Part shown: positions 1-7,857 of the stretch, one piece after another
Layout: each line of letters starts with the position of its first letter
Position numbering within the stretch: the first letter of the stretch is position 1
Source: Roseiarcus sp050015935
Lineage (GTDB): Bacteria > Pseudomonadota > Alphaproteobacteria > Rhizobiales > Beijerinckiaceae
Direction of reading: 5' to 3'
Length of the DNA: 11,643 nt
NCBI GenBank assembly: GCA_050015935.1
Contig: JBEKAL010000113.1
Span: 1 to 11,643 of the forward strand
Position numbers and translations under genes: made by a program
The notes under the pieces: generated by a model
The model's database searches: none
The model's input: only the letters and a program-made list of their open reading frames with translations
Told to the model about the DNA's origin: nothing

Positions 1-2272
1 CTAGCACCTGGGCCAGCGCGCTGCGGCCGACGACCTCCCAGACCTTTTCCAGATACTCCGCAAGCGCGACTTCGCGCCCCTCGGCAGTCTCGACCTTCTC
101 GTAGCGACTGAATATTTCGAGCGCCGGCCCGATGCAGGCGAAAACGAGGTCGGCACCGCGCACGCCCTCGCCTTGCAGGCGCTCCATCCAATCGCCGACG
201 CGCTTGGGAAGCTCGCGCAAAACCTCGGCCCAGTCGCCGATCGGTGCGTCGTCCGGGCGCGGGCGGCAGATCAGGTGGACAGACGCCCCTAACGCGGCGG
301 AGTTCATGGCCCGAAGTCGTGCCCCCATTTCGGTTTGGATCGGCCACGAACCCGTGATCACCCAGCCCGATCGAATAAAGCCAGAGAGGAGCGCCTCCCA
401 GCCTTCTGTCGTCTTGTGCGCGAATACTACGCAACCAATACCATCGTTTTGGACGACGCGTCGCCCCTCAGCAAGGGCAGCAGCCAACTTCTGTTCGAAG
501 TACCCCCGATCCTGTCCACGCGCCTCATCCACAACACATTCCGCAGCGCCGTCAAGAACCTTGTCTTTAAATAGGTCATTATTGAGATCGCCTAAGGCCC
601 TCTTCAGCCACACGTAAAAATAGTTGGCAAGTTTCGCGTATGGAACGGCGTCGTAGTATGGTGGATCCGTCACCATTGCAGAAGCCGCGTCGGTAGGCAA
701 ACCGCTTTGGGTCGCATCGGCGAGCGCAACCTGGCCCGGCTCAATTTGCGTTGGCGTTTGCGTTGCTACTTGGGCAACCCAACTAAGTGCCCCGTCAAAA
801 CCACCGCTCTTGCCAGAGAACGGGTTTACCTCAGCAAAATCCCAGACCATGGGGAGAGCTTGTCGGCCAAAGGTATGCCCAATTACTTCGCGCGTAAGAT
901 GCCATCCGCATAATGTACTCTGGTAATCTGCCTGCCGACTAATTGCGATCGCCAGCGAACGCCGGATTGCTTTTCCTCGTTCATCGGCAGGCACAGAAAT
1001 GCGCAAGATACTTATAAGCGTACTAAGTGAATACGCTTGCCGAGACGTAAATAGATCACCCCAGTGACCGATCCCGTAGTGGTGCACCCGAATCGGATTA
1101 TTTTTCCATACGCGTTCGTGCGGAATTGGTTCGTTTGGTACAGGGGAGAGGCCGCCGTATGTGGACTCGTCGACAATATTTGCTAGTTGTACGGTAGCTT
1201 GGTGAACCGCATCGTAATCCCTGTTGGACGCGAGGCGGTAAAAACGGCCAGCCTCGCCAGCACGGCTCACGACCACGGCTAGCAGGAGCGCTCCTCCAAC
1301 GCGCTTGCCATTGGAATCAAATGCTACCTCGCCCCCGCCGCGTTGCGCACCAAGTTGAGCCCGAATGCGGTCTGGACCCATCACCACGCCGCAGGCCAAA
1401 CACTTTGCCCTGGCCTTGCTGATAGTTCCGCCGGCAGCGTACGACGCGCTGGTCGGCTCGACTATCTCAAATTCGGCGCGTGGGGGTGCGTCTTTCGGAC
1501 GTTTTATGCTCGCCGCCAGTGCGCGAAGATGATTGGCTTTCCGACTGAGCCAGAACGATCGCACGAGGGGAATTTCCGCGCCACAGTTCGGCGATTCGCA
1601 GCGCACGGTCCTCGCCCAAAGATAGGCGATGGGTGTCGCTCCGTCTGGATCGTTTGGATAAAGTTTCGCAAGTTCTTTCGCCGCTTGTTCCCTGATCTCC
1701 GCTCCGGCGCGGCGGATGTCCTGGTCAAGATTCGGGCCAAAGCGGGGAAAGTCCTCCAGCAATACTTTGAGTATCACGCACGCGACGGGATTGAGATCAC
1801 TCGCAAACGCCTCGCAGCCGAGCCGCAACGCCTCCAAGGGGATCGAGCCGCCGCCTGCGAAAGGGTCCACCACTAGCGGCGGCTCCTCCCCATGCGCCGC
1901 CCTCACCAGCGCCCGGCTCACATCAAGATAGGTTTGGTTAGAGGCGAGATCCCAGTTGGCAAAGTCGGCGATAAATCTGAGCAACGCCTGACGGAGTTCC
2001 TGGTCTATCGTGCCAGGATTGCAGGCGGGAACCTGCGGCAGCAGCTTGCGCGCCTTCTCCTTGAACTCCTCTGGGCACAGCGGATCACACGGGTCCGGCC
2101 AAAGAAGCGCCAGCAGCACCGCCCGGCTCGACGCCAGCGGACGCCGCGCCCACCATAGGTGCAACGTGCTCGGGTGCCCGTGCCGGATCGACTTTTCCCG
2201 CGCCGCGTGCCGCGACACCTCGGCGATTGGAAAGTCCACCTCTGCGAGGCGCTTGCAGCCCTTCGGAATCAT
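1..2272 (-). CDS. DUF1156/COG1743-type Zn-ribbon DNA methyltransferase, probably adenine-specific (3' part off window)
   Basis: This gene runs off the left edge; 757 codons are visible on the minus strand with no stop. The N-terminus (about residues 1–60) is a DUF1156-type segment containing HGHPSTLHLWWARRPL. The SAM-binding motif DPFAGGGS lies at residues 136–143, an acidic SDLNP at 158–162, and the catalytic-type motif DPPYYD at 536–541. Paired cysteines C225/C230 and C291/C294 suggest a zinc ribbon. From family knowledge these proteins are amino-methyltransferases that modify DNA, usually adenine, in defence islands. The ATG overlaps the upstream helicase stop (ATGA, 2269–2272), and a GGAG ribosome site lies 7 nt upstream (2280–2283), so the start is well supported and translation is coupled. 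The stretch around 360–1340 is clearly less GC-rich than the ends. Inference: the protein modifies host DNA for a helicase-based defence system. The exact modified base is not determined. Confidence 0.9.
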   Translation of the reverse strand, partial: MIPKGCKRLAEVDFPIAEVSRHAAREKSIRHGHPSTLHLWWARRPLASSRAVLLALLWPDPCDPLCPEEFKEKARKLLPQVPACNPGTIDQELRQALLRFIADFANWDLASNQTYLDVSRALVRAAHGEEPPLVVDPFAGGGSIPLEALRLGCEAFASDLNPVACVILKVLLEDFPRFGPNLDQDIRRAGAEIREQAAKELAKLYPNDPDGATPIAYLWARTVRCESPNCGAEIPLVRSFWLSRKANHLRALAASIKRPKDAPPRAEFEIVEPTSASYAAGGTISKARAKCLACGVVMGPDRIRAQLGAQRGGGEVAFDSNGKRVGGALLLAVVVSRAGEAGRFYRLASNRDYDAVHQATVQLANIVDESTYGGLSPVPNEPIPHERVWKNNPIRVHHYGIGHWGDLFTSRQAYSLSTLISILRISVPADERGKAIRRSLAIAISRQADYQSTLCGWHLTREVIGHTFGRQALPMVWDFAEVNPFSGKSGGFDGALSWVAQVATQTPTQIEPGQVALADATQSGLPTDAASAMVTDPPYYDAVPYAKLANYFYVWLKRALGDLNNDLFKDKVLDGAAECVVDEARGQDRGYFEQKLAAALAEGRRVVQNDGIGCVVFAHKTTEGWEALLSGFIRSGWVITGSWPIQTEMGARLRAMNSAALGASVHLICRPRPDDAPIGDWAEVLRELPKRVGDWMERLQGEGVRGADLVFACIGPALEIFSRYEKVETAEGREVALAEYLEKVWEVVGRSALAQVL

Positions 2273-5200
2273 GAGGTTTCTCCGTAGGGGGCCGGGTCCT
2301 CGCGCAGCTCCATCGGCCTCGTCATCGCGTTCACCGAGAGGTAGTAATGCGCCACCTTCGTCACTTCGTTCCAATCGAGGCGCGCCGGGTCGCGGACGGG
2401 CTCCTGCAGGCGCGGAGACGTATCGCAATCCGTGACGACATAGAGCCAATAGCAATCGCGCCGATCTTCGGCGACGCGGCGCTCGTTTGGAGTTAGCAGG
2501 ACCGTGCCGGTCGAGGCGCCGAGCCCCTTCACTTCGATCAGGCGCAATTCGCCGGAGGCGAGGTCGAGGCTGGTGATGTCGTAACCGAGGTTCTTCGCGG
2601 ACACGTCGAAGACCTGCCGACCCAGCGCCGACTCATGCTCCATGACCAATCGCATCGCGGCGGCCTCGGTCTCGAAATTCGGCTTGAGGCGCCTGACCTC
2701 CGCCGCCTCGCGCTCGGGATGCGGCAGAACGAGAATACTGGTCAGCCGTTCGACCGCCTGAAGCGTGAGCGCCCGCTGGCGCTCCAGGTCAATCCGGCGA
2801 CGGTCGCGCCGAGCAAGCAGCTCGGCATGGCGTGTTTCGGCCTGCGCCAGCCGCCCTTCGGCGCCGAGGAGTTTTTGATCCACGTCGAAGGCTGCCCGGC
2901 CGATCTCCTCGTCCGCCCGCTGGAGCAATTCGGTGAGCGACAGTTCCACATGCACGCTGATCCGCTCGACCTCGGTGAGTCGATCCTTGCGCGTCTCTTC
3001 AAGGAAAGGCGCCAGCGCCCGTTCATGCAACCAGCTCGTCGCCTCGGGGAGGGCTGCGACCGTCGGCGTCTCAGCCGGCGAGTCCGCGGGCGTGAAGTTG
3101 CCAAGGAGACTGGGCTCCTGAAGCCGAGGCGCGCCATCCTCGCCGATCTCAACGGCAAAGAGCCGCTCGTGGATGACCTGTCCGAGCCCGTCAACAATCC
3201 GCGCCCGGTAAATGTCGATGCGCGCCGGGCGCTCATGTTGGAGAGAGTAGAAGGTTGCTCCCTTGCCGAGGGCTTCCAGCGCCCGCGCGTGGGTGTGCCG
3301 CCGGATCGCCTCGAACAACGGATGGCCAGGCGTGACCCACTCCAGGTTCTCCGTTTCGGCTGTGTCGCGGTCGGTGGAGCACCGCGGATAGCGGTCGACG
3401 AGAGCCGGCAGCTTCCAGTCCGCATCCTTCTCGTAGCGGCGGAGCGCCGAGGGCGTCCGCGCCGGCTCGAAAGTGTGCGGCAGGCTCGGCGCCGGCTTGA
3501 GAGTGATCGGCACGTACTCCGCCGCCTCGAAAAGGAAACGGGCGATCGTCTCCGGCACGACGCGCCGCTCTTGCGCTTGTGCGCGTCGCTCGACCAGCAT
3601 TTCGAGATTGAGTTTCTTGCTCGCGAGCCCCTCCAGCGCGTTCTGGCAGATGGCGCGGAATTGACCCTCGTCTACGTCGCGAAGCAGGCGCTCTTCGAGA
3701 TCGGCGTCGCCCAGGCGCCCGGCGTAATAGTCGCGCAGCACGCGCTCGACATGGGCGGCGGGCAAAATCTCGCCCACAACGTTGAATACCGCGTCGTCAT
3801 CCAGCGCATTGCGTATCTCTTGCAGCCTCTCAAGCAGCCGCTGCAGGACGCGGCCCTCGATGGTGTTGGTCGCGACGAAGTTGAAGATCAGGCAGTCCTT
3901 GCGCTGTCCGTAGCGGTGGATGCGCCCCATCCGCTGCTCCAGGCGGTTCGGGTTCCAGGGGATATCGTAATTGAACAGGATGTTGCAGACTTGCAGGTTG
4001 ATGCCCTCGCCGGCGGCCTCGGTCGCGACGAGCATCTGGATTTCGCCGTCACGAAATTGCTGCTCCGCGTACAGTCGCGTGCCCGGCTCGTCGCGGGAGC
4101 CGGACTTCATGCCGCCATGGATGCAGCCGACACGGAACCCCCAGGACTTCAATCGGTCAACGAGATAGTCCAGCGTGTCCTTGAACTCGGTGAAAAGGAG
4201 CAGACGCTGGTCCGGATGATCGAAGAAGCCTTCTTCCTGAAGCAGGTCCTTGAGCTCCGAGAGCTTCGCCTCGGAGCCGGCTTCTTCGACCGCCAGGGCC
4301 TGAGCGGCGAGGCGACGCAGTTCCTGAACCTCCAAGTGCACCTGATCGGCGCTGCCTGCGAGCGTGACCGCTTCTAGCGTTGCCTCCAGCCGCTCGCGCT
4401 CGCTTTCCTCCATCTCCTCCAGTTCCTCCGGATCAGGAAGATCTGGAGGCGCCTGGCGGGCAAGATCCTGCGCGCGCTTGAGGCCCTCTTCCAGCCGACG
4501 GGCGCGGTTCTCAAGCGAATGGCGCATGGCGTAGGTGCTCGACGCCAGCCGGCGCTGGTAGAGAGACATCAGGAAGCCGATTGCGCGGGCTCGTGGGTCC
4601 TCGCCCTCAGCCGCAGCGCGGGCGCTCTCGCGCTTCACGAAACGCGTCACGTCGCGATAGAGATCGAACTCGGCGCCATCGATCTGGAAATCGACCGTGT
4701 GGGGAATGCGCTTGGTGAAGATCGGCTTCGCGGCCCAGGAGCCGTCCGGCTGCCGCTCGGGGAAGTAGACCATCGCCTCCTTGGTTCGGCGCAAGTAGAA
4801 GGGCGCGCGCCGCCGGTTCATCGCTTCGCGGATCGATTTCACATCGGCGTAGGCGTCGGCGTCGAGGAGCTGCAGGAACAGGCTAAAGTTCGCCGGATCG
4901 CCTTTGTGGGGAGTCGCCGTGAGCAGCAGGATGTGATCCGAGCTGTCGCGTAGCAACTCACCCAGCCGGTAGCGCAGGCTTTTATGCGACTCATCCGAGG
5001 CCGACATGCGGTGCGCTTCATCGACAATCACAAGATCCCAATGGACCTGCCGCAACCCAGGAAGGATCTCGGATCGCTTCGCCAGATCGAGCGACGTGAT
5101 TACTCGATTGCGTTCCAGCCATTGGTTCACGCCGAATTGGTCGCGGATGTCCTGGCCCTTCACCACAAGGAACTTGGCGTCAAACTTCTCCTTCAATTCA

Positions 5201-5706
5201 CGCTGCCATTGGAAGGCGAGATTCGCCGGGCAGACAATCAGGATGCGTTCGGCAAGCCCCCGAAGCTCCAGTTCGCGAATGAGAAGGCCCGACATGATTG
5301 TCTTGCCTGCGCCGGCGTCGTCGGCCAGCAGGAACCGCACTCGTGCAAGCTTGAGCAAATAGTCGTAGATCGCCTCAAGCTGATGCGGCAGCGGATCGAC
5401 ACGCGAGATTGAGAGGCCAAAATATGGATCGAACTCGTATGCGATCCCCAACGCGTATGCCTGTAGGCCGAGGCGGAGCAATCGGCCGTCGCCGTTGAAG
5501 GAGTGCGACGGATCGAGCACTGTAAGGCGCAGCAGGTCCTCGGCGCTCATCGTGACCTTGCGGAAGCGCTCAGAATTCGCGCCGACAAGACCCACAATCC
5601 AACTCGCCGCGCCGTTGGACTGCACGGTTTCCACCCGCATCGGCTCGTTGAAGAGTGGGCCAATGAGGATATGACCAACGCTCAGAGAAGGCGTCTCTTT
5701 CGTCAT
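2269..5706 (-). CDS. SNF2-family helicase with C-terminal DUF3883 domain (DrmD-like)
   Basis: A 1145-aa SF2/SNF2 ATPase. The first RecA lobe carries a Walker A-type motif DDAGAGKT (129–136), DEAH (229–232) and TATPH (263–267). The second lobe carries ATEAAGEGINL (561–571) and QRMGRIHRYGQ (591–601). A charged, probably coiled-coil insert at about 400–490 separates the lobes. The C-terminus holds a DUF3883 domain with NLGYD (1039–1043) and IEVKG (1057–1061). An in-frame TAA 12 nt upstream of the ATG limits how far the start can extend; no strong ribosome site precedes it. It is the first visible gene of a minus-strand operon and overlaps the methyltransferase by 4 nt. This domain layout resembles DrmD of class 1 DISARM and helicases found with DUF1156 methylases. 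Role by inference: ATP-driven DNA translocation or remodelling in defence against foreign DNA. It could also belong to another helicase/methylase system; drmA and drmB are not visible. Confidence 0.9.
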   Translation of the reverse strand: MTKETPSLSVGHILIGPLFNEPMRVETVQSNGAASWIVGLVGANSERFRKVTMSAEDLLRLTVLDPSHSFNGDGRLLRLGLQAYALGIAYEFDPYFGLSISRVDPLPHQLEAIYDYLLKLARVRFLLADDAGAGKTIMSGLLIRELELRGLAERILIVCPANLAFQWQRELKEKFDAKFLVVKGQDIRDQFGVNQWLERNRVITSLDLAKRSEILPGLRQVHWDLVIVDEAHRMSASDESHKSLRYRLGELLRDSSDHILLLTATPHKGDPANFSLFLQLLDADAYADVKSIREAMNRRRAPFYLRRTKEAMVYFPERQPDGSWAAKPIFTKRIPHTVDFQIDGAEFDLYRDVTRFVKRESARAAAEGEDPRARAIGFLMSLYQRRLASSTYAMRHSLENRARRLEEGLKRAQDLARQAPPDLPDPEELEEMEESERERLEATLEAVTLAGSADQVHLEVQELRRLAAQALAVEEAGSEAKLSELKDLLQEEGFFDHPDQRLLLFTEFKDTLDYLVDRLKSWGFRVGCIHGGMKSGSRDEPGTRLYAEQQFRDGEIQMLVATEAAGEGINLQVCNILFNYDIPWNPNRLEQRMGRIHRYGQRKDCLIFNFVATNTIEGRVLQRLLERLQEIRNALDDDAVFNVVGEILPAAHVERVLRDYYAGRLGDADLEERLLRDVDEGQFRAICQNALEGLASKKLNLEMLVERRAQAQERRVVPETIARFLFEAAEYVPITLKPAPSLPHTFEPARTPSALRRYEKDADWKLPALVDRYPRCSTDRDTAETENLEWVTPGHPLFEAIRRHTHARALEALGKGATFYSLQHERPARIDIYRARIVDGLGQVIHERLFAVEIGEDGAPRLQEPSLLGNFTPADSPAETPTVAALPEATSWLHERALAPFLEETRKDRLTEVERISVHVELSLTELLQRADEEIGRAAFDVDQKLLGAEGRLAQAETRHAELLARRDRRRIDLERQRALTLQAVERLTSILVLPHPEREAAEVRRLKPNFETEAAAMRLVMEHESALGRQVFDVSAKNLGYDITSLDLASGELRLIEVKGLGASTGTVLLTPNERRVAEDRRDCYWLYVVTDCDTSPRLQEPVRDPARLDWNEVTKVAHYYLSVNAMTRPMELREDPAPYGETS

Positions 5707-6326
5707 GCTGCGCCGTTACACGGCATGGTCACTCACGCGCCTTTCTTGGTTGCCGCCGGCCTTGTCGAGCGCCTTCGGCCGCCCAGAAATCCTTTACCGC
5801 CAGCACCATCACGACCGAGCGCCCGTGTTTGGCGACCGCGACCGGCGCGGCACGGGCGGGATCGAGCTGCCGACCGAGATCTTACTTCGCGTCCTTCGCC
5901 GTTAGGGTCTTGATCCGAATCCCCGCATCGCTTTGAATTAGTTTTGTCCAATATGGCCGAATAAGCAACGATCGGTGTCCGTCACGCCAATCGCTCGTAC
6001 CGCGTCAGCCACCGACCGCCCCGCGAAACCAAGACATCGACCTGGCGCAACTTCGCGACGATCTCTCTAAATCGGCCACGAGTCCGAACGCCGATCGGCT
6101 CTGAGACCCCTCGCCGGTTCACACCGTAACGCCCGTTGCGCGGATGACCGGTCCCGCCTTTCGCGCTCAGCATGGTGGCCGCCGAGTTACGGACGTAACG
6201 CCGATGCCACCGGAGAGATTTTGGCGTGCGGTTCTATTTGTCCCTTTGCGATTCTTCTGCCGGCAAACCCTGGTCGCTAACCAGGCTTCGCAAGCGCACA
6301 GAAAGGACTGGCGTTTCCTTCGAAAC

Positions 6327-6410
6327 AGAGCATTGGTGTTGATGCCGGGCGGCTGAGTGAGCCGCCTAGCGAGACCCGTCGCCCCGTTGATCGCATTGAT
6401 CCGGGGCTCG
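6327..6410 (+). promoter_or_regulatory. Leader upstream of module 1, similar to the module 2 leader
   Basis: Short blocks recur in the same order before both DUF3489 genes. AGAGCATTGG (6327) matches AGAGCAATGG at 10312. AGACCCG (6372) matches 10360. GTTGATCG (6386) matches 10374, exactly 14 nt after AGACCCG in both. CCGGGGCTCG (6401) matches 10417, where 28 extra bases intervene. Conserved spacing in non-coding DNA suggests a promoter/operator or structured 5' leader; the function is inferred. No clear −10/−35 elements were identified. Confidence 0.45.
6348..6366 (+). repeat. Perfect 7-bp hairpin in the module 1 leader
   Basis: GGCGGCT (6348–6354) and AGCCGCC (6360–6366) form a perfect GC-rich stem around a 5-nt loop. 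No T-run follows, so it is not a typical Rho-independent terminator. It lies inside the leader of the DUF3489 gene and may be an RNA or operator structure. Confidence 0.4.
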
Positions 6411-6462
6411 TCGCAGTGAGGGGCCGGAAGGGCCGGACCCCGCGCGATGAAAGGGTCGAGCA

Positions 6463-7209
6463 ATGTCCAAACAACTCGCGAATTCAAAACTCCGCAACAT
6501 CAAACTCAGCGATACGCAGCTCGTGATGATGAGCGCCGCCGCGCAGCGCGAAGATCGATGCCTTGTCGCGCCACAGAATCTGAAAGGCGCCGCGGTGCGG
6601 AAAGTCGCCGAGAAGCTCGTCGCTGCGGGGCTGGTCAGGGAGATCAGGGCGAAGCCCGGTATGTCGGCGTGGCGACGCGACGAGGAGGCCGGACAATCCT
6701 ACGCGCTGAAACTGACGGCGGCCGGACTGAAGGCGATCGCGGTCGAAGAAGATGTGGACGCGAAGGAAGCCACCGCCGAAGCTTCGAACACGGATTCTCA
6801 AGTCCAACCGACGAAAGCCGCGACCCGGGCCGCCGCTCCAGAGCCCGCAGATCGTCCAGCTTCCTCTCAGAACGCGGCGCCGGTCTTGACCGCCGCGGCG
6901 CCGCGCGCGGGTTCGAAACTCGCAGAGGTCGTGGGTCTGCTCTGTCGCGAAGGCGGCGCATCGATCGACGAGCTGATCGCCGCCACGGATTGGCTGCCGC
7001 ACACGACGCGCGCGGCGCTGACGGGTCTGCGCAAGCGAGGCTACTCGATCGAGCGGCGTCGGGAAGACGACGCGACCCGCTATTGGCTCGCCTCGCCCGG
7101 AATCCATGGCGCCCGTGGCGCCGACGAATCCATCAGCAACGAAGGATCCAGCGGGATCGGCGGATCGGCGAGCGTCCGCGCCCGCGTCCGGTCCGCCAAA
7201 GCGGCGTGA
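6463..7209 (+). CDS. DUF3489 domain protein, module 1 (predicted DNA-binding)
   Basis: A 248-aa protein with two compact segments joined by an Ala/Pro-rich linker (about 96–148). The N-terminal segment (14–95) reads like a winged helix: it contains KVAEKLVAAGLVREI and ends in LKLTAAGLKAI. The C-terminal DUF3489 segment (about 150–210) contains LIAATDWLPHTTRAALTGLR, a helix-turn-helix-like pattern. The ATG is preceded by AAGGG with 8-nt spacing. The protein is about three-quarters identical over the first 83 aligned residues to the DUF3489 protein at 10473, counted by eye. The family has no established function. Its constant position before DUF2924 and a serine recombinase suggests a DNA-binding regulator or recombination accessory factor, which is inference. 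It ends 16 nt before the DUF2924 gene, so the two are probably co-transcribed. Confidence 0.85.
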   Translation: MSKQLANSKLRNIKLSDTQLVMMSAAAQREDRCLVAPQNLKGAAVRKVAEKLVAAGLVREIRAKPGMSAWRRDEEAGQSYALKLTAAGLKAIAVEEDVDAKEATAEASNTDSQVQPTKAATRAAAPEPADRPASSQNAAPVLTAAAPRAGSKLAEVVGLLCREGGASIDELIAATDWLPHTTRAALTGLRKRGYSIERRREDDATRYWLASPGIHGARGADESISNEGSSGIGGSASVRARVRSAKAA

Positions 7210-7225
7210 TGGGACGGTGTGAAAG

Positions 7226-7792
7226 ATGACAACGCGCGCGCGCAGCCCTGACGAAATCGAGCGCCTGAAGTCCGAGATCGAACGGATAAAGGCGTTCGAT
7301 CTCGATGGGCTTCGCGTGCAATGGCGAAACGTCTTCGCCAAGAGAGCGCCGAAGACCTTGCCACGATCGCTCCTTGTCAGGGCCCTCGCGTATCGTGTTC
7401 AAGCGGACGCGCTGGGCGATCTCGACCTGGAGGTCCTGCGCGTGCTGCAGGGCTTTACGGCTCGGCACGCTCCATTGCGGCGGCAGGAGCGCGAAGACGG
7501 GCGATCGGGCGCCGCTTCTTCCCGTTCGAGCCCCCGCATCAAGCCAGGGTCCGTGCTCGTGCGCGAATGGGCGGGTTGCGTGCATCGGGTCATGGTGTTG
7601 GAGGTCGGCTTCGCCTGGGAGGGAAAGACCTATCGCAGTCTCTCTCACGTCGCACGGGCCATCACCGGGACGCAGTGGAATGGGCGACGCTTCTTCGGCG
7701 TGGATCGGCTGAAGGAAGCGCCGAATTCGATGCCCGACGAACGGCCAATCCCAGCCCCTCCCGTTCGCAACGAAGGAGGCCGCCAACCATGA
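7226..7792 (+). CDS. DUF2924 domain protein, module 1
   Basis: A 188-aa protein. It begins with a charged helical segment (1–25), followed by LDGLRVQWRNVF (26–37) and RSLLVRALAYRVQ (47–59). The linker is basic. The C-terminal block contains RIKPGSVLVREW (104–115) and GKTYRSLSHVARAITG (133–148), then WNGRRFFG (151–158), which is the DUF2924 hallmark. No family function is established. The tail resembles by eye the Y-x-S-L/P-S…NG-W-x-F pattern of small RAMA-type domains found with restriction-modification proteins, so a DNA-recognition role is possible; this is inference. The ribosome site is weak (GGGACGG at 7211–7217). Its TGA overlaps the ATG of a 22-codon ORF at 7789. The second copy at 11090 is more divergent than the DUF3489 pair. 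Confidence 0.85.
   Translation: MTTRARSPDEIERLKSEIERIKAFDLDGLRVQWRNVFAKRAPKTLPRSLLVRALAYRVQADALGDLDLEVLRVLQGFTARHAPLRRQEREDGRSGAASSRSSPRIKPGSVLVREWAGCVHRVMVLEVGFAWEGKTYRSLSHVARAITGTQWNGRRFFGVDRLKEAPNSMPDERPIPAPPVRNEGGRQP
7773..7779 (+). promoter_or_regulatory. Strong Shine-Dalgarno site for the 22-codon ORF
   Basis: AAGGAGG lies 9 nt before the ATG at 7789, inside the end of the DUF2924 gene. It is the strongest ribosome site seen in the window. It serves the mini-ORF rather than the recombinase start 65 nt later, and no recombinase-frame start codon lies at a suitable distance. Confidence 0.65.
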
Positions 7793-7857
7793 GGACTCTA
7801 CGCGCACATGTTCGGCCAACTTGGCCGGGGTCGTGGCGGGGCCCGAGCCCGTCATGA
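7789..7857 (+). CDS. 22-codon ORF linking DUF2924 and recombinase, possible coupling peptide
   Basis: This ORF starts MRTLRAHVRP and ends GPSPS. It begins in an ATGA overlap with the DUF2924 stop and ends in an ATGA overlap with the recombinase ATG at 7854. It has a near-consensus AAGGAGG site. No domain is recognisable. The arrangement suggests that ribosomes are loaded here and passed to the recombinase, which has no good site of its own. An alternative is a −1 frameshift giving an N-terminally extended recombinase. This frame is also open for a long way upstream inside DUF2924, so openness alone is not evidence for a gene. Confidence 0.45.
   Translation: MRTLRAHVRPTWPGSWRGPSPS

Larger units (their letters stand above)
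5707..6462. other. Divergent intergenic region without a convincing gene
   Basis: These 756 bases separate the minus-strand helicase operon from the plus-strand recombinase module. Short open frames exist on both strands (for example 5705–5905 plus, 5982–6173 minus, 6144–6356 plus), but they overlap each other, have no recognisable domain and show no clear ribosome sites. An AT-rich patch at about 5930–5965 stands out from its GC-rich surroundings and could hold the helicase promoter, but I see no good −35/−10 pair. The right end, from about 6327, is a leader shared with the second module and is listed separately. Confidence 0.6.

Noticed and set aside
2635..4377. Long plus-strand open frame of 580 codons
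   Set aside because: It is antisense to the helicase gene, whose motifs are unmistakable, and has no domain of its own. Such shadows are common opposite GC-rich genes.
5705..5905. Plus-strand frame with a short FGRPEIL string recalling IS3-type transposases
   Set aside because: The match is only a few residues and nothing else of a transposase follows in any frame.
5982..6173. Minus-strand 63-codon frame in the divergent intergenic region
   Set aside because: There is no recognised domain or ribosome site, and another open frame lies opposite part of it; support is too weak to call a gene.
6144..6356. Plus-strand 70-codon frame before the DUF3489 gene
   Set aside because: No domain or ribosome site was found, and it runs into the hairpin of the shared leader, so it is probably non-coding.
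6348..6366. Hairpin considered as a Rho-independent terminator
   Set aside because: There is no T-run after the stem and no upstream plus-strand gene to terminate.
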